From Fibrobacter sp. (lineage in GTDB: Bacteria > Fibrobacterota > Fibrobacteria > Fibrobacterales > Fibrobacteraceae): a DNA stretch of 16,614 bases. The position numbers were made by a program, and so were the translations under genes. Below the pieces are notes generated by a model. It saw nothing but the letters and a program-made list of their open reading frames with translations, had not been told where the DNA came from and searched no databases. The stretch lies in the NCBI GenBank assembly GCA_012515825.1, contig JAAYXQ010000040.1, forward strand, positions 1 to 16,614. Reading direction: 5' to 3'. Below, piece after piece: positions 7,722 to 14,856 of the stretch (the stretch's first letter is position 1; each line of letters begins with the position of its first letter).

Positions 7722-8284
7722 TGCGTTTTGCGATTGTCGATTTAGAAACGACAGGTGGACAGCCTAAAAATGATCGCATCATTGAGATTGGAATTGTTTT
7801 GATGGATGGTACTGAGATCGTTCAAACGTATGAAAGTCTAGTTTATCCTGGTCGATTTATTCCTCCTTTTGTTCAAAGTTTAACAGGTATTCATTCTGAG
7901 ATGGTGGAGTCTGCTCCTCCTTTTATGGATGTAGCAGAAACGGTTTATGAGCTACTTGAGGGGCGTATCTTTGTGGCTCATAATGCCCCTTTTGATTTTG
8001 GTTTTCTTAAAGTGGAACTAGCACGAGCTTGTTGTAAGTGGGATCCACCACGTTTATGTACTGTAAAACTTGCACGAAAAGTTTTTCCTGGTTTTCCAAG
8101 CTATAGTTTACACTCTTTAACTCAGTCGTTAGGTTGCTCTGATTTTAAGCATCACCGCGCTTTGGGAGATGCTATTGCTGCAGCGGAAATATTGAAATTA
8201 GCTATCAATAAAGTAGGTGAAAACGGTATTACAAAAGAGATTAAAAACTTGTCGGCTTCAAAAGTCCGTACTTATATTTCATAA
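7721..8284 (+). CDS. DEDDh 3'-5' exonuclease, DnaQ/epsilon-like
   Basis: A 187-residue protein of the DnaQ exonuclease family. ExoI contains FAIVDLETTG with D7 and E9, ExoII contains AHNAPFDFGFL with D92, and ExoIII contains HHRALGDA with H145 and D150, so the whole DEDDh set is present. The residue order and the 'FPG..SYSLHSLTQSLG' helix resemble the stand-alone epsilon-like exonucleases and the exonuclease domain of PolC. It could be the proofreading subunit or a repair/RNA-processing nuclease; there is no clear C-terminal clamp or polymerase-binding motif to decide. Its ATG shares a base with the stop of the preceding hydrolase gene (TAATG). Its last 44 nt overlap the 3' end of the GH3 gene on the opposite strand. 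Confidence 0.92.
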   Translation: MRFAIVDLETTGGQPKNDRIIEIGIVLMDGTEIVQTYESLVYPGRFIPPFVQSLTGIHSEMVESAPPFMDVAETVYELLEGRIFVAHNAPFDFGFLKVELARACCKWDPPRLCTVKLARKVFPGFPSYSLHSLTQSLGCSDFKHHRALGDAIAAAEILKLAINKVGENGITKEIKNLSASKVRTYIS

Positions 8285-9404
8285 GAATTATTTTTAATGC
8301 TGATTCTTCAATTTGTTCTCGGTATTTGCGATTTTTCTTCGCTAGTCTTTCTAAATAGTGAATCATTTCCACTGCTTTAGCAGGATAAGTAATCATAAAC
8401 ATATCGTTTCCAGCATTCAGTGTTTTTAGAATCAATTTTTCAAAATCAGCCTTGGGATAGTTTTTCCGTTTTAGATTCTTTCTTCCGCTAATCCATGATC
8501 TAAGGGACATTCCCCACAAGTCATCAGTTAAAATGATCGTATTTGGATGCAGTGCTTTTGCTTGCTTCACTAATTTTTTTTCAAAAACGGCAGGAGACTC
8601 TGATATTTTCCTGAAACGAACGCTAGACATCATAATGAAAGGAACGTCTTCAACAAGCATTTTAAATGGAAGAATGTTTTTTTGTATTTGAGAATCAGGT
8701 GCAGAACTCATTGAAATTTGGTGATCGCTATTAGTCCAGCTGTCGTAACCAGGGAAATGTTTACTGACACAAAATACATTTGACCTCGCAAGACCTTTAA
8801 CAAAAGCTCTAACATGATTGATGTTGGTAGAGTCTAAATTACCCCAAGAACGACTACTTTCTTCGATAAAGGTTTTTTTTCCTCGGCTATCGGTAGCGGG
8901 ATCAAGGACTGGAGCTAAATTTAAGTTGATACCAAGACTCGATAAAGCTTTTCCTGTGATTTCGCCAATGGAATCAATGGCTTGAGTGGGCATAGATCTC
9001 ATCGCTATCGCACTAGGTAATCCACTCCATTTTGGATCGGCATTAGATAAGCGATTCACAAAACCGCCCTCTTGATCAATAGCCACAAGTAGTGGAACTT
9101 TTATATTTTGATTTGCATTGAAAATAGTTTCTTTTAATTGGTTTGTATCTTTTAGATGAGGTTTCATGACAAGAATGGCTCCAAATTGATGGGTCGTAAT
9201 ATAGGCTTCATTAGGCATATAAACCATCACCATTTGAGCGATTTTTTCTTTTAATGAAAGGGAATCCCAAAGAGGACGAATTTCTTCAGGAATAGCCATT
9301 TTTGTCGTGGTCGTATTAGCAAAGGCTAAACTAAATTGTAACAGTAAAATCCCAAAAAGGAATTTTTGAAAAAAAGTTCTTTCTGTCTTTACTGAATAAG
9401 GCAT
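8241..9404 (-). CDS. Exported glycoside hydrolase family 3 protein, NagZ-like with an altered Asp-His dyad
   Basis: A 387-residue GH3 (beta/alpha)8 protein. A signal peptide spans about 1-29 (cleavage near AFA/N), so it is periplasmic or surface-located, unlike cytosolic E. coli NagZ. GH3 landmarks are LLVAIDQEGG (105-114), INLNLAPVLDPA (159-170), RSWG (185-188), KHFPG (215-219) and ILTDDLWGM (291-299), where D294 matches the nucleophile. NagZ enzymes release N-acetylglucosamine from muropeptides using an Asp-His dyad in the loop KHFPGHGxxxxDSH. Here the loop reads KHFPGYDSWTNSDH, so the His (228) is kept but the Asp sits one residue later and HG is YD. Substrate or activity may therefore differ. 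It lies 49 nt after topB on the same strand with no terminator between them. The start has no clear Shine-Dalgarno sequence. Confidence 0.88.
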   Translation of the reverse strand: MPYSVKTERTFFQKFLFGILLLQFSLAFANTTTTKMAIPEEIRPLWDSLSLKEKIAQMVMVYMPNEAYITTHQFGAILVMKPHLKDTNQLKETIFNANQNIKVPLLVAIDQEGGFVNRLSNADPKWSGLPSAIAMRSMPTQAIDSIGEITGKALSSLGINLNLAPVLDPATDSRGKKTFIEESSRSWGNLDSTNINHVRAFVKGLARSNVFCVSKHFPGYDSWTNSDHQISMSSAPDSQIQKNILPFKMLVEDVPFIMMSSVRFRKISESPAVFEKKLVKQAKALHPNTIILTDDLWGMSLRSWISGRKNLKRKNYPKADFEKLILKTLNAGNDMFMITYPAKAVEMIHYLERLAKKNRKYREQIEESALKIILMKYKYGLLKPTSF

Positions 9405-9453
9405 GTTTAAGTTTTTTAGGTTGTAGGGCTAAGACTAATTATCGTCAGAGGAT

Positions 9454-11919
9454 TCACTTGCTTTTGTTGTTTTTTTTTCTAGCAAAAGTTTTTTTTGCAG
9501 AAGCCACTCGAGGAGGAAAATCAAATTTAATTTTTCCATTTTTATCTAGAGTCAGATAAGCATCAAAAAGACGTTTTGTTTTTGCAGAACGAAATCCTTG
9601 GATTAAATCGCTTTTTTCTCCTGCGAGCATCTTCTTGATGTTTTCAACAGAAATTTCTTTTCCAAGAATCATTTTGCTTAGTCTAAAGCCCGTTTTTTCT
9701 TTTTGTAAAGCGCTTTCAGAAATATAAGCGGTGAGAGAATCAAATACAGGGCTTTGGTCAATAGGAGAAATGCCGATTTGTTCACCCACTTCCACATCAT
9801 TATCTGCATTGTCAAATAAAAATTCCACTTTGTTCTTATCATTAATTGTAATTACAGCAGAGAACGAGGCTCCTCGCTTAGATCTGAATCCAGAAAGAGG
9901 TCCAATTTGCCTTTTCAACAATAACGTTTGAACTTCTTCTTCATTGATGAGTCGGCCACCGAGCATTTTTCGTATCATAATGCCATCTTCTGTTTCGTAA
10001 CGAGAAACGGAATCATATACGCGAATGCCATTGACTGGGCTAAAAGAAGCTTCTTTTTTGGTGTCTTCTTCCTTAAAGGATTTAATGGAGGAAACAATTT
10101 GTTGAGTAAGTCCAATAATCCCCTTCATAAAGGATTCTCTGGATTCTTCGCCCTTTTCAATGAGCCCAAGTTGATGTTCCCATTCGCCAGTAAGTTCTGC
10201 AGAAGTAAGAGGCTCAATATTCATTGCTGAAAGTAGACGAATTAAATCAAAAGCTTTACTGGTAGGAACTAATTCTTTTGCATCACGAACAACATATTTA
10301 TCTGTGATTAGTTTTTCAATAATGGCCGCTCTAGTGGCTGGTGTACCAAGCCCTCGGTCTTTAAGAGCGTCTCGCAAATCATCGTCTTCTACAAGCTTAC
10401 CAGCGCTTTCCATAAGAGAAAGTAACGAACTTTCTGTGTATCGAGCAGCTGGTTTTGTGACTTCTTGATTGACTTTTATTTCCAAGTTTTTTGCTTCGTT
10501 ACTTTTTCCTAATGGAGGTAATGTTTGCTCGGTATCAGCATCTTTACCATAGACGGCTTTGAAACCAGGATCTTCGAGAACTTTCCCTTCGGTAATAAAA
10601 GTTTCTTCCTCAATGACAGTGATTCTTGTGGTATTTAAATACTTAGCAGGAGGGAAGAATACACTGATAAAACGTTGGCATATTAAAGTGAATATTTTTT
10701 GTTCTGCTTCAGAGAGGCTCTTCGGAACGTTTCCTGTAGGAATAATGGCGTGGTGGTCTGAAATGTTCTTATTGTTAAAGACCTTAGGGTCTTTTTTGAC
10801 CCAGTTATTTTTTAGCACGTTTTGAGCATGAACTGCAAGAGGTCCAGTAATGGATTCTAGTACTTTTTTAACGGTACTAATATAATCTTCTGGTAGGCAC
10901 TTGCTGTCCGTTCTTGGATACGTTGTTAACTTATGGCGTTCGTAAAGGGCTTGTGCAATTTGCAAAGTTGTTTTTGCTGAAAAACCAAAGCGATTATTGG
11001 CTTCTCTTTGTAGGGAGGTCAAATCATATAAGGGAGGACTTTTCTGTGAAGACGGTTTTGTTGTCTCTGTAACCGTCCCTGTTTTCTTTTCACATTTTTT
11101 AACAATGGCTTCGGCAGTCCCTTGTTCCCATATTCTTTGGACGTTTTCTTTCCCTTCTGTACGGAACCATTTGCCTTCGTATTCTTGATTATTGTTTTTG
11201 AAAAGGCCAAGGATTGTCCAATAATCTTGAGGAACAAATTCATTTCGTTCATCTTCTCTTTTGACAATCATCGCCAGTGTGGGAGTTTGGACTCGACCAC
11301 AAGGAGTGAGTTGAAAACCACCAAAGCTACTTTTATAAGCTGTTAAACCACGAGAACCGTTGATCCCAATCAGCCAGTCTGCTTCAGAACGACTAATGGC
11401 AGCATCTTGAAGCTTTTGCATTTCTTCAGAACTACGTAGATTTTCAAAGGCTTCTTTGATTGCTGAGGTGGTCATGCTTTGCATCCAAAGACGTTTGATT
11501 TCTTTATTTTTTAGGCCTGTTTTTCCTTTTTCATGTTCTATAATATAATGAAAGATTAATTCACCTTCACGACCAGCATCACAAGCATTAATAATCGTGG
11601 AAACGTCTTTATTTCGAATGAACTTTCCTAGAGCGGAGAGCTGGCTTTTCGTCTCAGGAATTGGCATGATGACAAATTGATCTGGGATTATAGGAAGAGT
11701 GCTCATATCCCAAGATTTGTAACGTTCATCCATGTTTTTAGGATCGGCAATTGTTACTAGGTGACCAATAGCCCAAGAAACAATCGTTGTGTCGCTTTCA
11801 AAATGGGTTTTTTCTTTCTTGAAGTTTTTTGCTCCGAGGGCTTTTACTAAGTCGGCGGCTACACTTGGTTTTTCGGCAATAATAAGGGTTAATTTAGATT
11901 TTTCCGTTTTTTTATTCAT
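9454..11919 (-). CDS. topB: DNA topoisomerase III (type IA)
   Basis: An 821-residue type IA topoisomerase that relaxes negative supercoils and decatenates DNA through a 5'-phosphotyrosine intermediate. A TOPRIM domain contains AEKPSVA (E16) and DAGREGE (114-120). The catalytic Tyr is Y334 in TTYPRTDS. Other family signatures include GRVQTPTLAMIV (208-219), SDHHAIIPT (387-395) and RGLGTPATRAAIIEKL (522-537). After about residue 640 come two copies of the non-zinc C-terminal repeat seen in many TopB proteins (about 645-703 and 743-802, each with 'GFRS', F.A.(I/L)T(I/L) and a closing FxF). A Lys/Arg-rich tail follows (806-821). It has no Cys4 zinc fingers. Its ATG overlaps the stop of the preceding GT2-like gene (TAATG), so translation is probably coupled. 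The family call is certain; the TopB/TopIII subclass fits its length and C-terminal repeats. Confidence 0.96.
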   Translation of the reverse strand: MNKKTEKSKLTLIIAEKPSVAADLVKALGAKNFKKEKTHFESDTTIVSWAIGHLVTIADPKNMDERYKSWDMSTLPIIPDQFVIMPIPETKSQLSALGKFIRNKDVSTIINACDAGREGELIFHYIIEHEKGKTGLKNKEIKRLWMQSMTTSAIKEAFENLRSSEEMQKLQDAAISRSEADWLIGINGSRGLTAYKSSFGGFQLTPCGRVQTPTLAMIVKREDERNEFVPQDYWTILGLFKNNNQEYEGKWFRTEGKENVQRIWEQGTAEAIVKKCEKKTGTVTETTKPSSQKSPPLYDLTSLQREANNRFGFSAKTTLQIAQALYERHKLTTYPRTDSKCLPEDYISTVKKVLESITGPLAVHAQNVLKNNWVKKDPKVFNNKNISDHHAIIPTGNVPKSLSEAEQKIFTLICQRFISVFFPPAKYLNTTRITVIEEETFITEGKVLEDPGFKAVYGKDADTEQTLPPLGKSNEAKNLEIKVNQEVTKPAARYTESSLLSLMESAGKLVEDDDLRDALKDRGLGTPATRAAIIEKLITDKYVVRDAKELVPTSKAFDLIRLLSAMNIEPLTSAELTGEWEHQLGLIEKGEESRESFMKGIIGLTQQIVSSIKSFKEEDTKKEASFSPVNGIRVYDSVSRYETEDGIMIRKMLGGRLINEEEVQTLLLKRQIGPLSGFRSKRGASFSAVITINDKNKVEFLFDNADNDVEVGEQIGISPIDQSPVFDSLTAYISESALQKEKTGFRLSKMILGKEISVENIKKMLAGEKSDLIQGFRSAKTKRLFDAYLTLDKNGKIKFDFPPRVASAKKTFARKKNNKSK

Positions 11920-12965
11920 TAGAATAGAGAACCTTGTTTTTTCATTCGGAGAAAACGATAAAGGGATAATAAGCTGCTTATGGTGATAAGCGGAGCTTGT
12001 AACAACTCAAAAAGCAAAAAAGATTTCCAGGAAATGGGGGTACCTGAGATTTTCATGCCGCGAATTATAAATAAAAAGTCCATACCAAGTTTTAAAATCC
12101 AAGTAAAAAAGATTGCTAATAAAAGGTAAAAACTAAAAAAAGAGAAAAAAACGGAGAATGTAAGTATGATAAAATAGGTTTTCGTTAAAAAAGAAGTGTT
12201 TATTAGTGCAGTATTTAAAAACTGTTTAATAGAGAAAAAGTCTTTTTCTTGATTGGATTTCTCTAGAATGGTATTTGGATTATTTGTGGTTTGTATTCGA
12301 CCTGGTTTATTAAAGGCTGCCGCTAAAAATTCAGTTTGAAAGTTTGATATTAAAAAGCTTTTTAAAAAACCTGTGTTTTCTGAAGAGAGAAAAAGACTTT
12401 TTTGTCGAATGATCTTTGATGTATTTGAAAGGTCTAAAAATAATTTGTAGGTGGCGATGCTTTTTTGGATTATCGTTTCATTAGGAGAATAAGTGTAACG
12501 AATGGGGGCTTTGACTATTTCAACTCCTGGTTCAAACTCTCTCACCATAGAACTTAGCCATTCAGAAGAGATAGTATTTCCATTATGAATAGAACAGAGG
12601 ATTTCTCCTTCGGACATAGAGGCAATAGTTTTAAGAATCTCTAACTCATTAAAAGAATACTCATGATCAATTGGAAAAAGTTGTATTTTAGGATTTGTTT
12701 CAAAATCTTTGGATTCTTTGCCAACAACCCATATATCATAAAAGTTCGCATAGTTTTGTTCCAAGAGCTGTTCTATAGTCTCAGAATGGAAATAAGTCGA
12801 ATCAAAGAAAACGACAACACTGACTTTTGGAAGAGGCTCTGTTATAGAATAATGACTTTGAACTTTTTTGATGCTCAAATAGGAGAACAGCTGTTCTATA
12901 GAATAATAGAACGAACCTAAGAGGAGCAAAAAAATAAAGAAGTAGAATAATATAGATAGAGTCAT
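11919..12965 (-). CDS. GT2-fold membrane protein without the DxD motif (probable pseudo-glycosyltransferase)
   Basis: A 348-residue protein with an N-terminal membrane helix (about 2-24). It is followed by a GT2/GT-A-like domain: LPKVSVVVFFDS (first strand), a helix ending LLEQNYANFYDIWVVG (as in 'Q.YPNFEIIVVDDGS'), then GEILCSIHNGNTISSEWL, aligned with the 'GEII...DADT.P..WL' segment. Two or three hydrophobic segments follow at about 260-300 and 315-335. In active GT2 enzymes the DxD binds the metal-nucleotide sugar; here it reads NGN (128-130). A late ED motif and a QxxRW motif are also not visible. The frame is intact, so I read it as a maintained, catalytically altered family member; a different nucleotide-sugar site cannot be excluded. 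The start is taken as the ATG at 12963-12965 instead of a TTG 9 nt upstream; neither has a clear Shine-Dalgarno sequence. It is coupled to topB by TAATG. Confidence 0.75.
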   Translation of the reverse strand: MTLSILFYFFIFLLLLGSFYYSIEQLFSYLSIKKVQSHYSITEPLPKVSVVVFFDSTYFHSETIEQLLEQNYANFYDIWVVGKESKDFETNPKIQLFPIDHEYSFNELEILKTIASMSEGEILCSIHNGNTISSEWLSSMVREFEPGVEIVKAPIRYTYSPNETIIQKSIATYKLFLDLSNTSKIIRQKSLFLSSENTGFLKSFLISNFQTEFLAAAFNKPGRIQTTNNPNTILEKSNQEKDFFSIKQFLNTALINTSFLTKTYFIILTFSVFFSFFSFYLLLAIFFTWILKLGMDFLFIIRGMKISGTPISWKSFLLFELLQAPLITISSLLSLYRFLRMKKQGSLF

Positions 12966-13058
12966 TTTGAGCAAAATTTAATTCAAGAATTAATGAATAA
13001 TTTTTTTTTTATCATTTTAAAGACAAAATCTTAAAAAAGAGCGGATTTCTAATAATTA

Positions 13059-13077
13059 GCGTCCTTTTTAAGGATGC
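13059..13077. repeat. Imperfect palindrome in a divergent promoter region
   Basis: GCGTCCTTTTTAAGGATGC folds as an 8-bp stem (one G-T pair) with a 3-nt loop. No T-run follows on either strand, so it is unlikely to be a terminator. It sits 7 nt upstream of the -35 box of the plus-strand yceD promoter, in the gap between the divergent GT2/topB and yceD/fab operons. It is a candidate operator. Confidence 0.4.
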
Positions 13078-13084
13078 ATCAATA

Positions 13085-13113
13085 TTGACAACTCCCCTCA
13101 GACCTTGTATATT
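13085..13113 (+). promoter_or_regulatory. Sigma70-type promoter of the yceD-rpmF-plsX-fab operon
   Basis: TTGACA (13085-13090), a 17-nt spacer, then TATATT (13108-13113): six of six and five of six consensus bases at ideal spacing, in the divergent intergenic region where a promoter is expected. Transcription would start near 13119-13121. If correct, the TTG at 13085 is the -35 box and cannot be the yceD start codon. Confidence 0.7.
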
Positions 13114-13123
13114 TGCCGTTACC

Positions 13124-13645
13124 TTGAAAATAGAAATATTACAAACCATGGTAGAACCAGTCACAAAAGAATATTTGTGGAATCGTTCTGCCTGCCCAGC
13201 TTTGTTTGATGAACTTCATCTAGTGGATAATCTTTCCGCTCAGGTGTTAATTAGTCCTCAAAGTAAGGATAAATGGCTTGTAACGGGTTCTCTTTCTGGG
13301 GTTCAACTTTTGACTTGCGTTCGTTCGCTTGACTTATTTAACAGACCTTTTGAAACCGATCTGGCGATAGAGGTTGAAAGAACTCAGCGTGTGGCAAAAC
13401 AAGAGATGAGCGATGAAGATGAAGAAGTCTTTAGATTTTTGATTCCAATCGTTCAAAGTGAAGTAGATATTTCTGAGTGTGTTCGGCAATTAGTATTGCT
13501 ACAAGAACCACTTAACCCGATGAAAAATCCAGATGAAGAATTCATCTGTCCAAGCACGGAATCATCCGATGAACCGACAGAAGACCTTCGTTGGGAAAAA
13601 CTGAAAGCGCTTAAGCGCAAAATGGAAAATTCGAACAGGAGTTAA
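13124..13645 (+). CDS. yceD: DUF177/YceD family protein (large-subunit rRNA accumulation)
   Basis: A protein of about 173 residues directly upstream of rpmF, the conserved position of DUF177/YceD. This family is linked to 23S rRNA accumulation in bacteria and plants. Visible features are an N-terminal strand (KIEIL), a central region SKDKWLVTGSLSGVQLLTCVRSLDLFNRPFETDLAIEVE matching the family core (only one Cys kept of the usual CxxC pair), an acidic middle (SDEDEEVF) and a basic tail RWEKLKALKRK like the family's '...LK.LK' ending. The start is uncertain. The TTG at 13085 coincides with a -35 box; the TTG at 13124 keeps the family's first strand but would give an almost leaderless message; the ATG at 13148 would lose that strand and has no Shine-Dalgarno sequence. 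I chose 13124. The stop overlaps the first of two ATGs at rpmF. Confidence 0.8.
   Translation: MKIEILQTMVEPVTKEYLWNRSACPALFDELHLVDNLSAQVLISPQSKDKWLVTGSLSGVQLLTCVRSLDLFNRPFETDLAIEVERTQRVAKQEMSDEDEEVFRFLIPIVQSEVDISECVRQLVLLQEPLNPMKNPDEEFICPSTESSDEPTEDLRWEKLKALKRKMENSNRS
13637..13641 (+). promoter_or_regulatory. Ribosome binding site of rpmF
   Basis: AGGAG lies 6 nt before the ATG at 13648 and only 3 nt before the ATG at 13645. This favours the second ATG, which also gives the canonical L32 N-terminus MAVPKRK. Confidence 0.7.
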
Positions 13646-13647
13646 TG

Positions 13648-13830
13648 ATGGCTGTTCCAAAGAGAAAAACCTCGACCGCCCGCCGCGACAAACGTCGCAC
13701 CCATTGGAAAATGGAAGTCCCTGCAATGGCTACTTGTGATCATTGCGGTGCTGTAAAGCGCCCACACCGTGTTTGCCCAGTTTGTGGGTATTACAAAGGG
13801 GTCGAAGTCGTTCGCCCTGAAGTTGCATAA
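13648..13830 (+). CDS. rpmF: 50S ribosomal protein L32
   Basis: A 60-residue basic protein starting MAVPKRKTSTARRDKRRTHW, the hallmark of bacterial L32. It carries a zinc ribbon with all four cysteines (C30, C33, C43, C46: CDHC...CPVC), so it is the zinc-binding form. L32 is a component of the large subunit near the peptidyl-transferase region. The length is normal. The start at 13648 is preferred to 13645 because of Shine-Dalgarno spacing and family N-terminus. It lies between yceD (3 nt upstream of this start) and plsX (21 nt downstream), the usual order in many bacteria. Confidence 0.97.
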   Translation: MAVPKRKTSTARRDKRRTHWKMEVPAMATCDHCGAVKRPHRVCPVCGYYKGVEVVRPEVA

Positions 13831-13851
13831 AATATGATGTAGGAGAAACCT

Positions 13852-14823
13852 ATGATACGCATTGCCCTTGATGCCTTTGGTGGAGATTATGCTCCTGACG
13901 TGGTGATTGATGGAGCTGTTCGCGCTGTTAAAGCCAATGAAGGTAAATTTCAAATCGTTCTTTGTGGTCCAAAAGCAGAAGTTGAAGCAGGATTACAAAA
14001 ACTAGGATACAACGGTGATGCAATATCTGTGGTGGATGCTCCAGATATTGTGGCAATGGATGAACACCCGACTGAGGTGCTTCGTAAGAAGCCCAATTCG
14101 GGTTTAGTCACATGTGTTGCACTACAGAAAAAAGGTTTAGTACAAGCGAGTGTGAGTGCTGGTAATTCAGGAGCTATGATGGCTTCTTGTCTTATGTTAC
14201 TTGGTCGCTCAAGTGAAAACTTTACTCGTCCACCAATTGGTTGTGCTATTCCTACAGCAAAGAATCGAGCTGTATTAGTAGATGCAGGTGCCAATGTGGA
14301 CGAAAAAGCATCTGTATTAGTTGATTTTGCAATTGCTGGATCAGTATTTGCAGAATGTTACTTAGGTTATGAAAAACCAAAAGTGGCTTTACTGAATATG
14401 GGAGAAGAAGAAAAGAAAGGTCCCGCAGTTATTCAGGAAGCTTATCAATTATTAAAAAACACTTCCTTAAATTTTGTCGGTAACGTCGAGGGGCGTGATT
14501 TAATTGCTGGCGAAGCGGATGTGATTGTTTGTTCTGGTTATACAGGAAACGTCGTTCTAAAAATGTTAGAAGGCTTTTACGAAATGCATCAAGAGTTCTT
14601 TGGAACTATTGATACTCCTGCTGGCCATCGTTTTGCTCAAATGTGGGATTATCGTTCTACTGGGGGAGCCTTACTTTTAGGTTTGAACGGAACAGGTATT
14701 ATTGCTCACGGTCGTTCAGATGCGAAAGCGATTGAACAAGCTGTGATCGCTGCTTATCAGTATGCAGAAAGTAAAGTCGCAGAAAATGTTGGCTTGAAAC
14801 TTGCAGAATACAAGCACGCTTGA
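13852..14823 (+). CDS. plsX: Phosphate acyltransferase PlsX
   Basis: A 323-residue PlsX. It converts acyl-ACP and phosphate into acyl-phosphate, the acyl donor for PlsY in phospholipid synthesis, as a peripheral membrane enzyme. Family landmarks are IRIALDAFGGDYAP at the N-terminus, a central TEVLRKKPNSGL, SVSAGNSGAMMA (the loop around residues 101-112), RPPIGCAIPT, LVDAGANVD, LLNMGEEEKKG, ADVIVCSGYTGNVVLKMLEG and a C-terminal GGALLLGLNGTGIIAHG. The length is typical. A good Shine-Dalgarno sequence (TAGGAG) precedes the ATG. It sits in the operon between rpmF and fabD; the fabH usually found next is missing. Confidence 0.97.
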   Translation: MIRIALDAFGGDYAPDVVIDGAVRAVKANEGKFQIVLCGPKAEVEAGLQKLGYNGDAISVVDAPDIVAMDEHPTEVLRKKPNSGLVTCVALQKKGLVQASVSAGNSGAMMASCLMLLGRSSENFTRPPIGCAIPTAKNRAVLVDAGANVDEKASVLVDFAIAGSVFAECYLGYEKPKVALLNMGEEEKKGPAVIQEAYQLLKNTSLNFVGNVEGRDLIAGEADVIVCSGYTGNVVLKMLEGFYEMHQEFFGTIDTPAGHRFAQMWDYRSTGGALLLGLNGTGIIAHGRSDAKAIEQAVIAAYQYAESKVAENVGLKLAEYKHA

Positions 14824-14856
14824 TAATTTTTTCACATTCATTCTTGTAGGATTTTT

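Noticed and set aside
13001..13010. Run of ten T in the intergenic region
   Set aside because: No G/C-containing stem precedes it on the plus strand, so it is not supported as a terminator; it may simply be part of an AT-rich promoter region.
13642..13953. 103-codon minus-strand open frame over rpmF and plsX
   Set aside because: It is a shadow of two certain genes, with no family resemblance.
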